Shown: positions 50,868 to 59,298 of the stretch, in pieces
Position numbering within the stretch: position 1 is the stretch's first letter
Layout: the number at the start of each line of letters is the position of its first letter
DNA from: CAVRUF01 sp963716005
GTDB lineage: Bacteria > Actinomycetota > Thermoleophilia > Gaiellales > Gaiellaceae
DNA length: 64,000 bases
Reading direction: 5' to 3'
NCBI GenBank assembly: GCA_963716005.1
Contig: OY970285.1
Coordinates: 1,488,001 to 1,552,000, forward strand
Notes under the pieces: generated by a model
Database searches by the model: none
Told to the model about the DNA's origin: nothing
Seen by the model: the letters and a program-made list of their open reading frames with translations, nothing else
Made by a program: the position numbers and the translations under genes

Positions 50868-52086
50868 GTGACGCCCGAGCCGCCCATCGGAGAAGAACGC
50901 AAGGTCTACGCGGTCGCGGCGTTCAACCGCGGCGTCGCCGACTGGCTCGCGCGCCTGCCCACGCTCTGGGTCGAGGGCGAGGTGACCGAGTTCCGCCGCC
51001 AGCCCGGCTGGCAGAGCGTCTTCTTCACGCTGAAGGATCCGGCCGACGGCTCGTGCCTGCCGGTCTCCATGCCGCGCGCCTCCTTCGACGCGCTGCGGAT
51101 CGAGCTCGCCGACGGCGCCTCGATCCAGGTCTTCGGCCGGCCGGAGCTCTACACGGCGCGCGGCACGTTCCGCCTCCGCGCGCTTTCGCTCGAGCCGGTC
51201 GGGCTCGGCGCGCTCGCCGCGCGGATCGAGCGGCTGCGCCAAACGCTCGCAGCGGAAGGGCTCTTCGCCGAGGAGCGCAAGCGCGCGCTGCCGCTCCTAC
51301 CCCGACGGATCGGGCTGCTGACCGGCGCCGAGGCGGCGGCGAAGCGCGATTTCGTGACCGCGGTCGGGATGCGCTTTCCGGCCGCGCGGATCCTCGTCTC
51401 CGAGACGGCGCGTGCAGGGCGCGCGGGCGCCGGCGCTCATCGCCGCGGCGCTCGAGACGCTCGCGGCCGAGCCCGAGATCGACGTGATCGTCCTGGCCCG
51501 CGGCGGCGGGAGCTTCGAGGACCTCCTGCCCTTCAGCGCCGAGCAGGTCGTGCGCGCGGTCGCCGCGTGTTCCGTTCCCGTGGTCTCGGCCGTGGGCCAC
51601 GAGCAGGACACGCCGCTCTGCGATCTCGCCGCGGATGCCCGCGCTTCGACGCCGACCGCCGCGGCGCGGCTCGTCGTGCCCGACGAAGGGGAGCTGCGGG
51701 CCGGACTGGCTGCGTCACGTGCCGCGCTCGCCCGTGAAGCAACCCGCAAGGTCACGGTTGCGTCCGAGCGTCTGGGCGTGCTGCACGGATCACTCGCGCG
51801 CGAAGGAACCCGCACGTTCGCCCGCGCCCGTGAACGATTGCTCGCCGACCGCGCCCGTCTCCTGAAGGCGCCCGGCATGCTCGTGGAGCGCCGCCGCGAG
51901 GCGCTCGACGCGGTCGCGGCGCGGCTCCGCACGCTCTCCCCGCGCTCCACGCTCGAGCGCGGCTACGCGATCGTCCGTGCCGACGACGGCATCGTCCGCA
52001 ACGCCGGGGCGCTCGCCACCGGGACGAAGGTCGACGTCGAGCTCGCCGACGGCGGGTTCGGCGCGCGCGTCGAGGAGATCCGGTGA
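50868..52086 (+). CDS. xseA: Exodeoxyribonuclease VII large subunit, frameshifted
   Basis: Catalytic subunit of exonuclease VII, which degrades single-stranded DNA from both ends. The OB-fold N-terminus ([26 protein letters not shown] split here; key part VEGEVTEF) and [19 protein letters not shown] are in one frame; [30 protein letters not shown] and [27 protein letters not shown] follow in the next frame. The break is at about 51406-51410 (ACGGCGCGT to ACGCGCGT restores it); length is 3n+1. About 405 residues when repaired, normal size. xseB overlaps by four bases. Confidence 0.92.
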
Positions 52087-52292
52087 CGGAGCCGACCTTC
52101 GAGCAGGCCCGCGAGGAGCTGGAGAAGATCGTCGCCGAGCTCGAGAGCGGAAAGCCCGGCCTCGACGAGGCGATCGCGCTGTGGAAGCGCGGCGAGGAGC
52201 TCTACGCGATCTGTCTCGGCAAGCTCGATGCGGCGCAGGGCGCGGTCGAGGAGCTTGCCAAGCGCGCCGAATCCACGCGCCCGGACGCGTGA
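52083..52292 (+). CDS. xseB: Exodeoxyribonuclease VII small subunit
   Basis: Helical partner of XseA. The 69 residues have the family order: [30 protein letters not shown], with conserved Leu-Glu-x-Ile-Val and Leu-Glu-Ser-Gly (shown in part: [13 protein letters not shown]), then [17 protein letters not shown]. Start GTG overlaps the xseA stop (GTGA) and its own stop overlaps the start of a methyltransferase gene in the same way. Confidence 0.92.
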   Translation: MTEPTFEQAREELEKIVAELESGKPGLDEAIALWKRGEELYAICLGKLDAAQGAVEELAKRAESTRPDA

Positions 52293-52895
52293 ACGGGCGG
52301 CTCTACGACCTCTGCTCCCGACGCGCGGAACACGGTGAGCTGGGCGCGTTGCGCCACGAGCTCCTCGCGGACGTCGAGGGCGATGTCCTCGAGATCGGGG
52401 CCGGCACGGGCGCGAACCTGCGCCACTACGCGGCGGCCGGGCGGGTCGTCGCGCTCGAGCCCGATCCGGGCATGGCGAAGCAACTGCCGGCGAAGATCGC
52501 GCGAGGCGAGCGTCCCGGTCGAGCTCGTCGACGGCCGCGCGGAGGCGCTTCCGTTCCCGGACGGGAGCTTCGACGCCGTCGTCTCGACGTTCGTCCTCTG
52601 CTCCGTCGAGGATCCGCCGCGCGCACTCGCCGAGATCGACCGCGTGCTGCGTCCGGGCGGCCGGTTCGTCCTCCTCGAGCACGTGCGCGGATCGGGACGG
52701 AGAGCCCGATGGCAGGATCGGCTCACCGGCATCCACCGCAAGCTCGCGGGCAACTGCCACCTGAACCGCGACACGCGCGCCGCGATCGCGGCCGCGGGAT
52801 TCGATACGTCGGGCCTCGACGAAGTCGCCTTCCCGGCACACCATCCGCTCGTTCGGCCGGGCATTCAGGGTGTCGCGACCAAGACCTCTTCGTAG
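52289..52895 (+). CDS. SAM-dependent class I methyltransferase, frameshifted
   Basis: UbiE/Methyltransf_11-like enzyme, substrate unknown. In the first frame YDLCSRRAEHGELGALRHELL precedes motif I VLEIGAGTGANLRHY and LEPDPGMAKQLPA. After a break near 52505 the next frame continues with VPVELVDGRAEALPFPDGSFDAVV split here (key part AEALPFPDGSFD), STFVLCSVEDPPRALAEIDRVLRPGGRF and the C-terminal part. Removing one G from GCGAGGCGAGC joins them; length is 3n+1 and about 201 residues result. It overlaps xseB by four bases and the opposite-strand DNA methylase by 31. Confidence 0.82.
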
Positions 52896-53948
52896 TAAGC
52901 GCCTGCCCGCCGGCCCGTGCGGCGATTGACCTCGCGCAGCACGCGCTCCTCGAGCCGCAGCCCGGCCCCGGCGAGGATCCCGTCGTAGAGGCCGCGCGAG
53001 TCGTTCACGACGATGACGACCCGTCCGCCCGGCCGAAGCGCGCGCTTGGCCCGGCGCAGCACGGCGGCGATCGAGTCCGAGTAGCCGGTCATCCCGCGCC
53101 CGATCTCCTCCGGGTCGCGACGCTCGAGACCGAGCAACTCGAACGCGTAGGCGTGCTGCTCGTGGTAGTCGATGAGGCCCGGATAGGGCGGAGACGTGAA
53201 GACGAGGTCGACGGGCCCGGGCGGATCGACCTCGCGCGAGTCACCCTGGACGATCGTGACCGCGCTGTCGGTGCGCAGGTCACCGAACTCCTGCACCCGC
53301 TGCGCCGAGTCGCGAGCGTAGCGGCGGAGGAACTTCCGCGCCTCGCCGACGGGACGGCAGACGCGCCGGTGCTTGTGGCAGAAGTACTCGCCCCGCACCG
53401 GCTCGCGCGGGAAGTCCAGGTCGTCGTGCCGCGTCGAGCCGCGCCGAGCGTGCGGCGCGCGAGAGCACGACGCTCCAGAGCTCCGGATACGCGGTGTGCT
53501 CGATCTGCGCGCGAAAGGCCGCCAGCTCGCCGAGCGTCTGCGGCGCGAACCACCGCTCCAGATAGCCGGAGCCCCCCGCTCCGAGTTCGACCCCGTCCAA
53601 TTCTTCCGAGACCACGACCAAGTCGCCGAGCAGCTCGGCCGGGTCGTACTCCGCGGTCTTCACGCGGGTGAGCAGGCAGTTGAACGCGCTCAGGTCGCAG
53701 CCGGCGGCGCGCAGGCCGAGCGCGTTCGCCTCGACGAGCGTCGTCCCCGAGCCGGCGAACGGATCCCACACGAGCTGTCCCGGCTTCGCGTAGCGGCGCA
53801 GGAACACCTCGGCGAGCTGCGGCACGAACTTGCCCAGGTACGGGTGGAGCCGATGGACGTGCTTCGTGCGCTCGCGCTCCGGCAGCTCCTGCTCAGTCCA
53901 GGAGAGCGCCGGGTCGACCTGACCCGCATACGCCGGATTCGCGCGCAT
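52865..53948 (-). CDS. Site-specific DNA methyltransferase (N4-cytosine/N6-adenine type), frameshifted
   Basis: DNA amino-methyltransferase of the group with motif IV before or after the SAM site. N-terminal frame: HVHRLHPYLGKFVPQLAE, then the SAM-binding loop WDPFAGSGTTLVEANALG. After a break near 53434-53437 the next frame continues with GEYFCHKHRRVC (a small Cys/His knuckle), IVQGDSREV, and the catalytic TSPPYPGLIDYHEQH, which fits N4-cytosine or N6-adenine enzymes (TSPPY favours the former). Length is 3n+1. No restriction endonuclease is adjacent, so it is an orphan methylase. Divergent from a CNB protein gene at 54005. Confidence 0.82.
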
Positions 53949-54004
53949 TGCGGGACATTTCTCGCCGCTCGCGGCACATTCCTTCCAGGCACTAGAATCG
54001 CGCC

Positions 54005-54421
54005 ATGTCCAGAGTCCCCGCAGAGGAGCTCCGCAAGGTCTGGCTCTTCGCCGACCTCTCCGACGCCGAGCTCGAGCGGCTCGGCGACCGATTCGCCGAA
54101 CGGACGTTCAAGGCGGGCGACACCGTGGTCGAGGAAGGCTCGACCGGCACGAGCTTCTTCGTGATCGAGTCGGGCACGGCGACGGTGAGCGTCGGAGGCG
54201 AGGAGAAGGCGACGCTCGGCCCGAGCGACTACTTCGGCGAGATGGCGATCATGGACGACGGCAAGCGGTCGGCCTCGATCGTCGCAGCCGAGGACATGAA
54301 AGTCGCCTTCCTGACGCCGTGGGAGTTCCGCCCGTTCGTCGAGGAGCACCCCGAGCTCGCGTGGAAGCTCCTGTGCAGCCTGGCCCGCAGGCTGCGCGCC
54401 GCCCAGACCGCCCAGGCTTAG
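54005..54421 (+). CDS. Stand-alone cyclic-nucleotide-binding-domain protein (second paralogue)
   Basis: The 138 residues are a single CNB domain: LFADLSDAELERLGDRFAERT, KAGDTVVEEGSTGTSFFVIESG, then the phosphate-binding cassette SDYFGEMAIMDDGKRSASIV (Gly-Glu-Met-Ala, Arg-Ser-Ala) and the helical end WKLLCSLARRLR. No output domain follows. It is related in layout to the protein at 33203, so the organism has at least two free CNB modules. A short downstream gene of the DUF6458 type follows after 52 bases; the DNA methylase gene is divergent. Confidence 0.85.
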   Translation: MSRVPAEELRKVWLFADLSDAELERLGDRFAERTFKAGDTVVEEGSTGTSFFVIESGTATVSVGGEEKATLGPSDYFGEMAIMDDGKRSASIVAAEDMKVAFLTPWEFRPFVEEHPELAWKLLCSLARRLRAAQTAQA

Positions 54422-54473
54422 CGTTCGCCCGGATCGGGCACCCAGTGCCGGTAACCCAATCCCTGGAGGACAA

Positions 54474-54704
54474 ATGGGCATCGGCGCAAGCCTCTTTCTG
54501 ATCACACTCGGCCTCATTCTGTGGCTGGCCGTCACCGCGGAGGTACAGGGGATCGACATCAACCTGGTCGGGCTGATCCTCGTGATCGTCGGCGGGATCG
54601 GACTGCTCCTCTCCCTCGTGTTCTGGTCGTCCTGGGGCGGCTACGGAGCGCGCCGCACGACCACGACGGTCTCCAACGACCCGTACGACCGGCCGCCCAT
54701 GTAG
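54474..54704 (+). CDS. DUF6458-like small membrane protein
   Basis: The 76 residues form two membrane helices (ASLFLITLGLILWLAVT and LVGLILVIVGGIGLLLSLVFW) joined by the short hydrophilic turn EVQGIDIN, followed by a polar tail with GYGARRTTTTVSNDPYDRP. This is the layout I recall for DUF6458 proteins, common in actinobacteria; function unknown. GGAGGAC precedes the ATG. It ends 3 bases before the convergent membrane-protein gene. Confidence 0.75.
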   Translation: MGIGASLFLITLGLILWLAVTAEVQGIDINLVGLILVIVGGIGLLLSLVFWSSWGGYGARRTTTTVSNDPYDRPPM

Positions 54705-54707
54705 GCG

Positions 54708-55728
54708 TTAGGCGATTCGGTCGACGCGCTCGTCGACTTCGAGGTCGGTGACCTCGGGCATCCGGCGGAGCATCGCGAACGAGAAGCCCTCGCGCGCGAG
54801 GAAGATGAAACCGAGAGCGACGCCGACCGAGACCTCGACGGCCTGAAGGCCGATCCCGTACGCGAAGCCGCGGCCGTAGCTGACCCCGTACGGGAGCAGC
54901 GAGAGCGCGATCGCGGCCTGGACGAGGCCGATGTTTCCCGGCCAGAGGGGGAAGACCATGACCAGGTTCATGATCACGAGGACGAGCGCGGCCATCGTGA
55001 TCGTCCCGTCGATCCCGAACGCGTAGAACATCGTCCACACGGCGAGGAGCTGCGTCGTCCAGCCGACGAGCTGGAAGCAGAGCGCGGCGATCGCCGGGAC
55101 CGGGCGCTTCATCACGGTCAGGCCGTAGCGGGCGAGGCGGAGCACGCGCCGAACGGGGCCGATGTCGTCGACGCCGCCGCTCGGTGTCCGGCGGGCGATG
55201 ATCAGCGACATGATGAGGAGCCCGAAACCGACACCCAGCGCGATCGCCAGGGCCGGCCGCGCCCACTGCGGGATCTTCGCGGCGTAGACGACGTAGATCA
55301 CGAGCGTCGACGCGGCCACGACGTCGAAGAGCCGGTGCGCGAAGACGGTTCCGGTCAGGGTCGCCCAGAGGCCCGGCCGGCCGCGCATGCGCCGCGTGAG
55401 CACGACGATGCGGGCGACCTCGCCGACCCGGCCCGGGAGCGCGGCGTTCCCGAGGAGGCCGACGCTGAACGCCGCGAAGACGTCGCGGCTGCGGGGGCAC
55501 GGGGGCTGAACGGCTTCGTCGATCACGATCTCCCAGGCGATCGAGCGCACCACGATCGAGGCGAGGTTGAGGAGCACGGCGACGACGACCCAGCGCCACG
55601 TGACCAGCTCGAAGGCGTGCCGGACGATGTTGATGTCGAGACGCCAGAAGACGAGCGCGATCGCACCCGCGAGCACGGCGATCACGATCGCGAGGCGCCA
55701 CGAGACGGGACCGCGGGACGTACTTCAT
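54708..55728 (-). CDS. LPG-synthase/AglD-type TM protein (UPF0104), frameshifted near the start
   Basis: Polytopic membrane protein of the lysylphosphatidylglycerol synthase transmembrane (UPF0104/AglD) family, often beside glycosyltransferases. About eight helices are seen, with the family motif LLGNAALPGRVGEVARIVVL near residue 85 and FPLWPGNIGLVQAAIAL. Read from GTG 55685 the first helix is short; from ATG 55728 (MKYVPR, overlapping the glycosyltransferase stop as ATGA) the frame shifts near 55700-55720 and length is 3n+1. Removing one base gives MKYVPRGPVSWRLAIVIAVL, a better N-terminus. Probably works with the preceding GT4 enzyme on a lipid-linked sugar. Confidence 0.8.
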
Positions 55729-56864
55729 GCGGCCACCGCGACCTCGGTCGTGAGGCCGGTGTAGATCTCCTCGAGCCGTCCGGCCACGCGCGCCCACGAG
55801 TAGCGCTCCTCGGCCTGCTGGCGTGCCGCCGTGCCGAGACGCACGCGGCGTTCCTCGTCGGAGAGCAGCTCGACGAGCGCCGCCGCGAGCGCGTCCGGAT
55901 CGTCCGGAGGAACGAGGATTCCGGTCTCCGGATTGGCGACCTCGCGGTAGCCCTCGATGTCGGAGGCGACGACCGGCGTCGCGCAGGCGAACGCGCGCGT
56001 GAGCACCATGCCGAAGCTCTCACGGCCGATCGACGGCGCGGCGAGGACGCGCGCTTGAAGAAGCTCGTCGGTGAGAGGCTGCTCCGGAATCGAGCCGAGC
56101 AGATCGATGTTCGTGTCTTCGAGGCCGTTGCGGCGCATGAGCCATTTCACGGAAAGAGGGTCAGCTCCGACAACGCGCAGGCGCGCCCCGGTCTTCCGCG
56201 TGACCTCGGGCCAGGCGCGCAGCAGGACCGCGAGACCCTTGCGTGGCTCGTGGCGTCCGATGAAGACGACGTGCGGCTCGCGTTCGGCCGGATCGGCCTC
56301 GGGCGGGATGACCACGCCGTTCGGCAGCACCTCGATCGGACCGCCGAGGATCGGAAGCGCGGAGTCGCGGGCCCGCTCCGACACGGCGATCTTGTGGTCG
56401 ATCCGGTCGATCACGCAGCCGAAGAACGCCTTCGCGACGGGGTTCCAGCGCATCGAGTCGCCCGAGCTGTGCGACGTGGAGACGATCGGCACCTCCGCGC
56501 GGGTGAGCGCGTAGAAGGAGACGATCGGCGCGAGCGGCTCGTGCACGTGGACGACGTCGAACCGCTCCTCGGCGAACACCCGCCGGATCCGCGGCATCGA
56601 CTGCGGCGTGAGGACGATGTTCGAGAGCGATCCGTTGGCCGGCACGATGACCGAACGGCCGATCGGGATCACGTAGTCAGGCGGTCGCTCGTGCCGCCCC
56701 TCGCGGGGGTGCAGCATCCTCGTGAGGCGACCGGGCGGATCGTGGCCGATGACGATCCGCGCGTCGTGCCCGAGGTCATGGAGAGCGCGTGCCTGGTGCT
56801 CCGCATGTTCGGGGACGCCGCCCCAGAAGGACCAGGAAAACGGCACGACGATCCCGACCTTCAC
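55725..56864 (-). CDS. GT4-family glycosyltransferase (PimA-like)
   Basis: Retaining glycosyltransferase of the GT-B fold, similar in pattern to phosphatidylinositol mannosyltransferase. The 379 residues have VGIVVPFSWSFWGGVPEHAE (acceptor side; cf. PYSFDVPGGVQ in PimA), FDVVHVHEPLAPIVSFYAL, then the donor-side FIGRHEPRKGLAVLLRAWPE and the Glu-x7-Glu motif in GRESFGMVLTRAFACATPVVASD. The acceptor (a lipid such as phosphatidylinositol) is inferred. GTG 56864 is used; it is divergent from the aminotransferase (55 bases apart) and overlaps the UPF0104 gene downstream. Confidence 0.85.
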   Translation of the reverse strand: MKVGIVVPFSWSFWGGVPEHAEHQARALHDLGHDARIVIGHDPPGRLTRMLHPREGRHERPPDYVIPIGRSVIVPANGSLSNIVLTPQSMPRIRRVFAEERFDVVHVHEPLAPIVSFYALTRAEVPIVSTSHSSGDSMRWNPVAKAFFGCVIDRIDHKIAVSERARDSALPILGGPIEVLPNGVVIPPEADPAEREPHVVFIGRHEPRKGLAVLLRAWPEVTRKTGARLRVVGADPLSVKWLMRRNGLEDTNIDLLGSIPEQPLTDELLQARVLAAPSIGRESFGMVLTRAFACATPVVASDIEGYREVANPETGILVPPDDPDALAAALVELLSDEERRVRLGTAARQQAEERYSWARVAGRLEEIYTGLTTEVAVAA

Positions 56865-56919
56865 CCGCGGAACCCTATCCGTCCTCCCGGTGCGGATCGG
56901 TCTTTGAGAAGCTGCGCCC

Positions 56920-58113
56920 GTGAAGCGCGCGCAGCGGTTGGCAGATATCGGCGGGATCGGCCTGGACGTCGTCGCGGCCGCCGCGGAGCGGGTCGCGGCA
57001 GCCGATCCGAGCCGCCCGGTGCTGCGGCTCGAAAACCTGGACACGAACCTGCCGCTTCCGCCCGAGGCACTCGCCGAGACGGAGGCGTCACTCGGCCGAC
57101 CCGAGTCCAACAGCTGGCTCCCGCTCGAGGGCGACCTCGACCTGCGCTCGGCGATCGCGGACTTCACGGCGACGCGAACCGGCCACCGCTACGACCCGGA
57201 GACCGAGCTCGTGATCACGGCCGGCGGGATGACCGGGATCCTCGACGCGCTCCTCGCGATCACCGATCCCGGCGACGAGGTCGTCGTCACCGATCCGACA
57301 TACGCGGGCATCGTGAACCGGATCCGACTCGCGAGCGGCACGCCGGTGTTCGCGCCGTTCGTCGTGGACGACGGCAAGTGGCGCCTCGACCAGGACGCGT
57401 TCGCCGCCGCCGTCGGGCCGAAGACGACCGCCATGGTGCTCATGAGCCCGTCCATGCCGTCTGGCGGAACCTTCACGCGCAAGGACTGGACGCTCGCCTG
57501 CGACCTCTGCCGCGAGCACGACCTGACGCTCGTCTACGACGCGGCGATGGAGGCGCTCCTCTACGAGGGTCGCGAGCTCGTCCACCCGCTCCAGTTCGAG
57601 GGGATGGCCGAGCGGACGTACGTGATCGGCTCGCTCTCGAAGGAGCACCGGATGATCGGCTGGCGCGTCGGCTGGGTCGCGGGCCCACCCGACGCGATCA
57701 CGATGGTCCGGCAGGTGGCCGTCTACAACACGGTCATGCCGGTCGCTCTGGCGCGGTTCGCGGCAGCTGCCGTGCTGCGCGGCGACCAGGGCCACGTCGC
57801 CGAGTGCACCACTGAGTTGGAGCGCCGCCGCGACCTCATTCTCGAAGGCCTCGCGGGCTGGCCGGTCGTCAGTCCCGGCGGCGGCTGGTCGCTGCTCATC
57901 GACGTGGACTCGATCGGCTTCACGCCCGCCGAGGCGTCGAGGATCCTCCTCGAGGACGCCGCGATCGCGGCGACGCCGATGACCGGCTGGGGCGGTCCCG
58001 TGGCGGCGCGCTGCCTCCGTTTCGTGTACTCGGCGGAGCCGCTCGAACGGCTCGCGGAAATCCCGGAACGCGTGGCTGGGACAGCGATTGCGGCCACTGT
58101 CGCCGCCCGCTGA
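56920..58113 (+). CDS. Class I/II aminotransferase
   Basis: PLP-dependent aminotransferase of fold type I, 397 residues. Signatures: YDPETELVITAGGMTGILDAL, DPGDEVVVTDPTYAG, LMSPSMPSGGTFTRKDW (family NPxNPTG is altered to SPSMPSG), VYDAAMEALLYEG, the PLP lysine in GSLSKEHRMIGWRVGW and the C-terminal LRFVYSAEPLERLAE. The changed NP motif means that the substrate range cannot be predicted. A deaminase gene follows 147 bases later. GTG start at 56920. Confidence 0.85.
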   Translation: MKRAQRLADIGGIGLDVVAAAAERVAAADPSRPVLRLENLDTNLPLPPEALAETEASLGRPESNSWLPLEGDLDLRSAIADFTATRTGHRYDPETELVITAGGMTGILDALLAITDPGDEVVVTDPTYAGIVNRIRLASGTPVFAPFVVDDGKWRLDQDAFAAAVGPKTTAMVLMSPSMPSGGTFTRKDWTLACDLCREHDLTLVYDAAMEALLYEGRELVHPLQFEGMAERTYVIGSLSKEHRMIGWRVGWVAGPPDAITMVRQVAVYNTVMPVALARFAAAAVLRGDQGHVAECTTELERRRDLILEGLAGWPVVSPGGGWSLLIDVDSIGFTPAEASRILLEDAAIAATPMTGWGGPVAARCLRFVYSAEPLERLAEIPERVAGTAIAATVAAR

Positions 58114-58260
58114 CACTCACCCTTTCGAGTGCTTCCAAAAGGCATCGAAGCGCCGACGATTCATCCCATGGCGGTACTCTTCATCACGCAGAGCGTTCCC
58201 AAGCCGGCTCCGCAGAGGCCGGTCGTACGCCCCCCTGGCGCTCCGCGTAGACTCGTTGGC

Positions 58261-59298
58261 ATGGCGATCGCCGAGTCCGCCGCGCACACGTCGGCCGTCG
58301 AAGGGATCGGCCGACGCGGGCTCGCAGAGCTCCATACGCACCTCGGCGGCTCGGTCGATCCGGCGGTCATGTGGACGCTGGCGCACGAGCAGGGCATCGC
58401 GCTCCCCGTCAAGGACTTCTGGGACTTCGTCGACCTGATCTCGGTCGATCCGCGCGGCGTCGAGGGGCTCCCCCAGCTCGACGCGATCTACCAGTGGACG
58501 GAGCTCATCCAGTCGAGCCCGCTCGCGGTCGAGCGCTCGGTCCACGGCGCGATCGGCGGCGCCTACCGAAAGCAGAACATCACGACGCTCGAAGTCCGCT
58601 TCAACCCGATGAAGCGAAACCGCGGCGGCGAGCGCGACCTCGACCACATCATCATGGCCGCCGCCCGCGGCCTCGACCGAGCAAGCCTCGAGTACCCGCA
58701 GGTCCGCGCCGGCCTCATCCTGATGATGGACCGCACCTTCACGCACGAGCAGAACGAGATCATCATCGACAAGGCGATCCGCTACCGCAGCCGCGGCGTC
58801 GTCGGCGTCGACATCGCCGGCCCCCGCCCTGCGCCGGGCCACTATCCGTACCGCGACCTCGCGCCGCTCATCGAGACCGCCCGCGAGGCGGGACTCGGCG
58901 TCACGATCCACGTCGGCGAGGAGGGTGAGACCGGCGGCGCGGAGATCGACGAGGTCGTCGAGCACCTGCGCCCGGACCGGATCGGCCACGGGATCCTGGC
59001 GGCGCAGAGCGAGGACACGATGACCGCCCTACGCGACGCCGGGACGATCCTCGAGCTCTGCCCCAGCTCCAACCTGCTCACGCGCGCGCTGCCGGACGAG
59101 AGTGCGGTTCGCGACACGTTCCGCACGTTCCTCGACCGCGGCGTGCGCTTCACGGTCGCGACGGACGGGCCCGAGATGATGCGCACGCACCTGCGCGACG
59201 AGCTGAACCTGCTGCTACGCGTCGGCGCGCTGACCGAGGACGAGGCGCAGGCCGCCAACGAGCTCGGCCACGAGTCCGCCTTCCAGCGTCTGCGCTAG
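58261..59298 (+). CDS. Adenosine deaminase family protein
   Basis: Zinc-dependent aminohydrolase of the adenosine/adenine/aminodeoxyfutalosine deaminase group. The 345 residues have the metal site LAELHTHLGGSVD near residue 30, TTLEVRFNPMKRN, the catalytic glutamate and histidine in TIHVGEEGETGG and RIGHGILA, LCPSSNLLT and TDGPEMMRTHLRDEL for the last ligand Asp (shown in part). Adenosine, adenine or 6-aminodeoxyfutalosine are all possible. An in-frame extension upstream exists but I chose the ATG at 58261. Its stop overlaps that of the convergent XRE-TPR gene. Confidence 0.88.
   Translation: MAIAESAAHTSAVEGIGRRGLAELHTHLGGSVDPAVMWTLAHEQGIALPVKDFWDFVDLISVDPRGVEGLPQLDAIYQWTELIQSSPLAVERSVHGAIGGAYRKQNITTLEVRFNPMKRNRGGERDLDHIIMAAARGLDRASLEYPQVRAGLILMMDRTFTHEQNEIIIDKAIRYRSRGVVGVDIAGPRPAPGHYPYRDLAPLIETAREAGLGVTIHVGEEGETGGAEIDEVVEHLRPDRIGHGILAAQSEDTMTALRDAGTILELCPSSNLLTRALPDESAVRDTFRTFLDRGVRFTVATDGPEMMRTHLRDELNLLLRVGALTEDEAQAANELGHESAFQRLR

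Noticed and set aside
28971..55728. Programmed ribosomal frameshifting
   Set aside because: No slippery heptamers or downstream structures recur, and the breaks affect unrelated housekeeping genes.
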